From positions 1 through 5,019 of the forward strand of contig JAITMZ010000122.1 of the NCBI GenBank assembly GCA_031290725.1: DNA of 5,019 bases. Reading direction: 5' to 3'. This document shows, one piece after another, positions 5,001 through 5,019 of the stretch. The first letter of the stretch is position 1. Each line of letters begins with the position of its first letter. The notes under the pieces are model-generated. The model was not told where the DNA came from and ran no database searches. It worked only from the letters and a program-made list of their open reading frames with translations. The position numbers and the translations under genes were made by a program. This stretch comes from Spirochaetaceae bacterium. Its GTDB lineage: Bacteria > Spirochaetota > Spirochaetia > Treponematales > Treponemataceae.

Positions 5001-5019
5001 TTCGCACCAGTAGGTGCGA
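5001..5019. repeat. Hairpin repeat, copy 2 (cut by window edge)
   Basis: TTCGCACC (5001-5008), loop AGTA, GGTGCGA (5013-5019) repeats the first hairpin at 4763-4782 with one changed loop base; the final A of the arm would be base 5020. Whether the second hairpin (GAGTTTGC type) follows cannot be seen. It lies about 30 bases downstream of the predicted start of the promoter at 4938-4965, so it would be within the first part of that transcript. Confidence 0.75.

Noticed and set aside
4763..5019. CRISPR array
   Set aside because: Only two repeat units, 238 bases apart, each a self-contained palindrome, with no regular spacers or cas genes.

Overview
The window reads as a chromosomal housekeeping and motility region of a spirochaete, most probably a Treponema-like member of the Spirochaetales with a moderately GC-rich genome. 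The gene products point this way more than the base composition does. The FlgF start (MVRGWYIGASGMNAQQ) and its RRMGDDGVYQLPSG segment resemble treponemal FlgF. flgF, flgG and a single-domain FlgJ follow one another with no flgA, flgH or flgI between them. The species assignment is an inference; a termite-gut-type Treponema would fit the GC level.

Layout. Positions 1-188, minus strand: the 5' part of yajC (Sec translocon accessory), running off the left edge and driven by a near-consensus sigma-70 promoter at 227-256. Positions 339-983, plus strand: a hemolysin III / TrhA-type seven-helix membrane protein, divergent from yajC. Positions 1139-4699, plus strand: a compact four-gene operon, flgF (1139-1936), flgG (1960-2757), flgJ-like rod-binding protein (2833-3342), and a 451-residue secreted protein of unknown function (3344-4699) that starts one base after the flgJ stop. 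Each gene has a recognisable Shine-Dalgarno sequence. Positions 4700-5019: no convincing gene, but dense structure. It holds a stop-spanning inverted repeat, a C-rich tract (Rho/rut-like, with a G-quadruplex motif on the minus strand), two perfect adjacent hairpins, an AT-rich terminator-like hairpin, a near-consensus promoter, and a second copy of the first hairpin at the window's right edge.

How it works together. FlgF and FlgG are rod proteins exported by the flagellar type III system, and FlgJ-N is the rod cap or scaffold. In spirochaetes the rod must span peptidoglycan and carry a periplasmic filament. The FlgJ here has no muramidase domain. The tightly coupled, Sec-exported fourth protein is therefore the most interesting unknown: a candidate periplasmic partner of the rod or cell wall, although nothing in its sequence identifies an activity. 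The other notable signals are the repeated hairpin element after the operon, a seven-codon mini-ORF with its own Shine-Dalgarno between flgG and flgJ, and a sigma-28-like promoter upstream of flgF.
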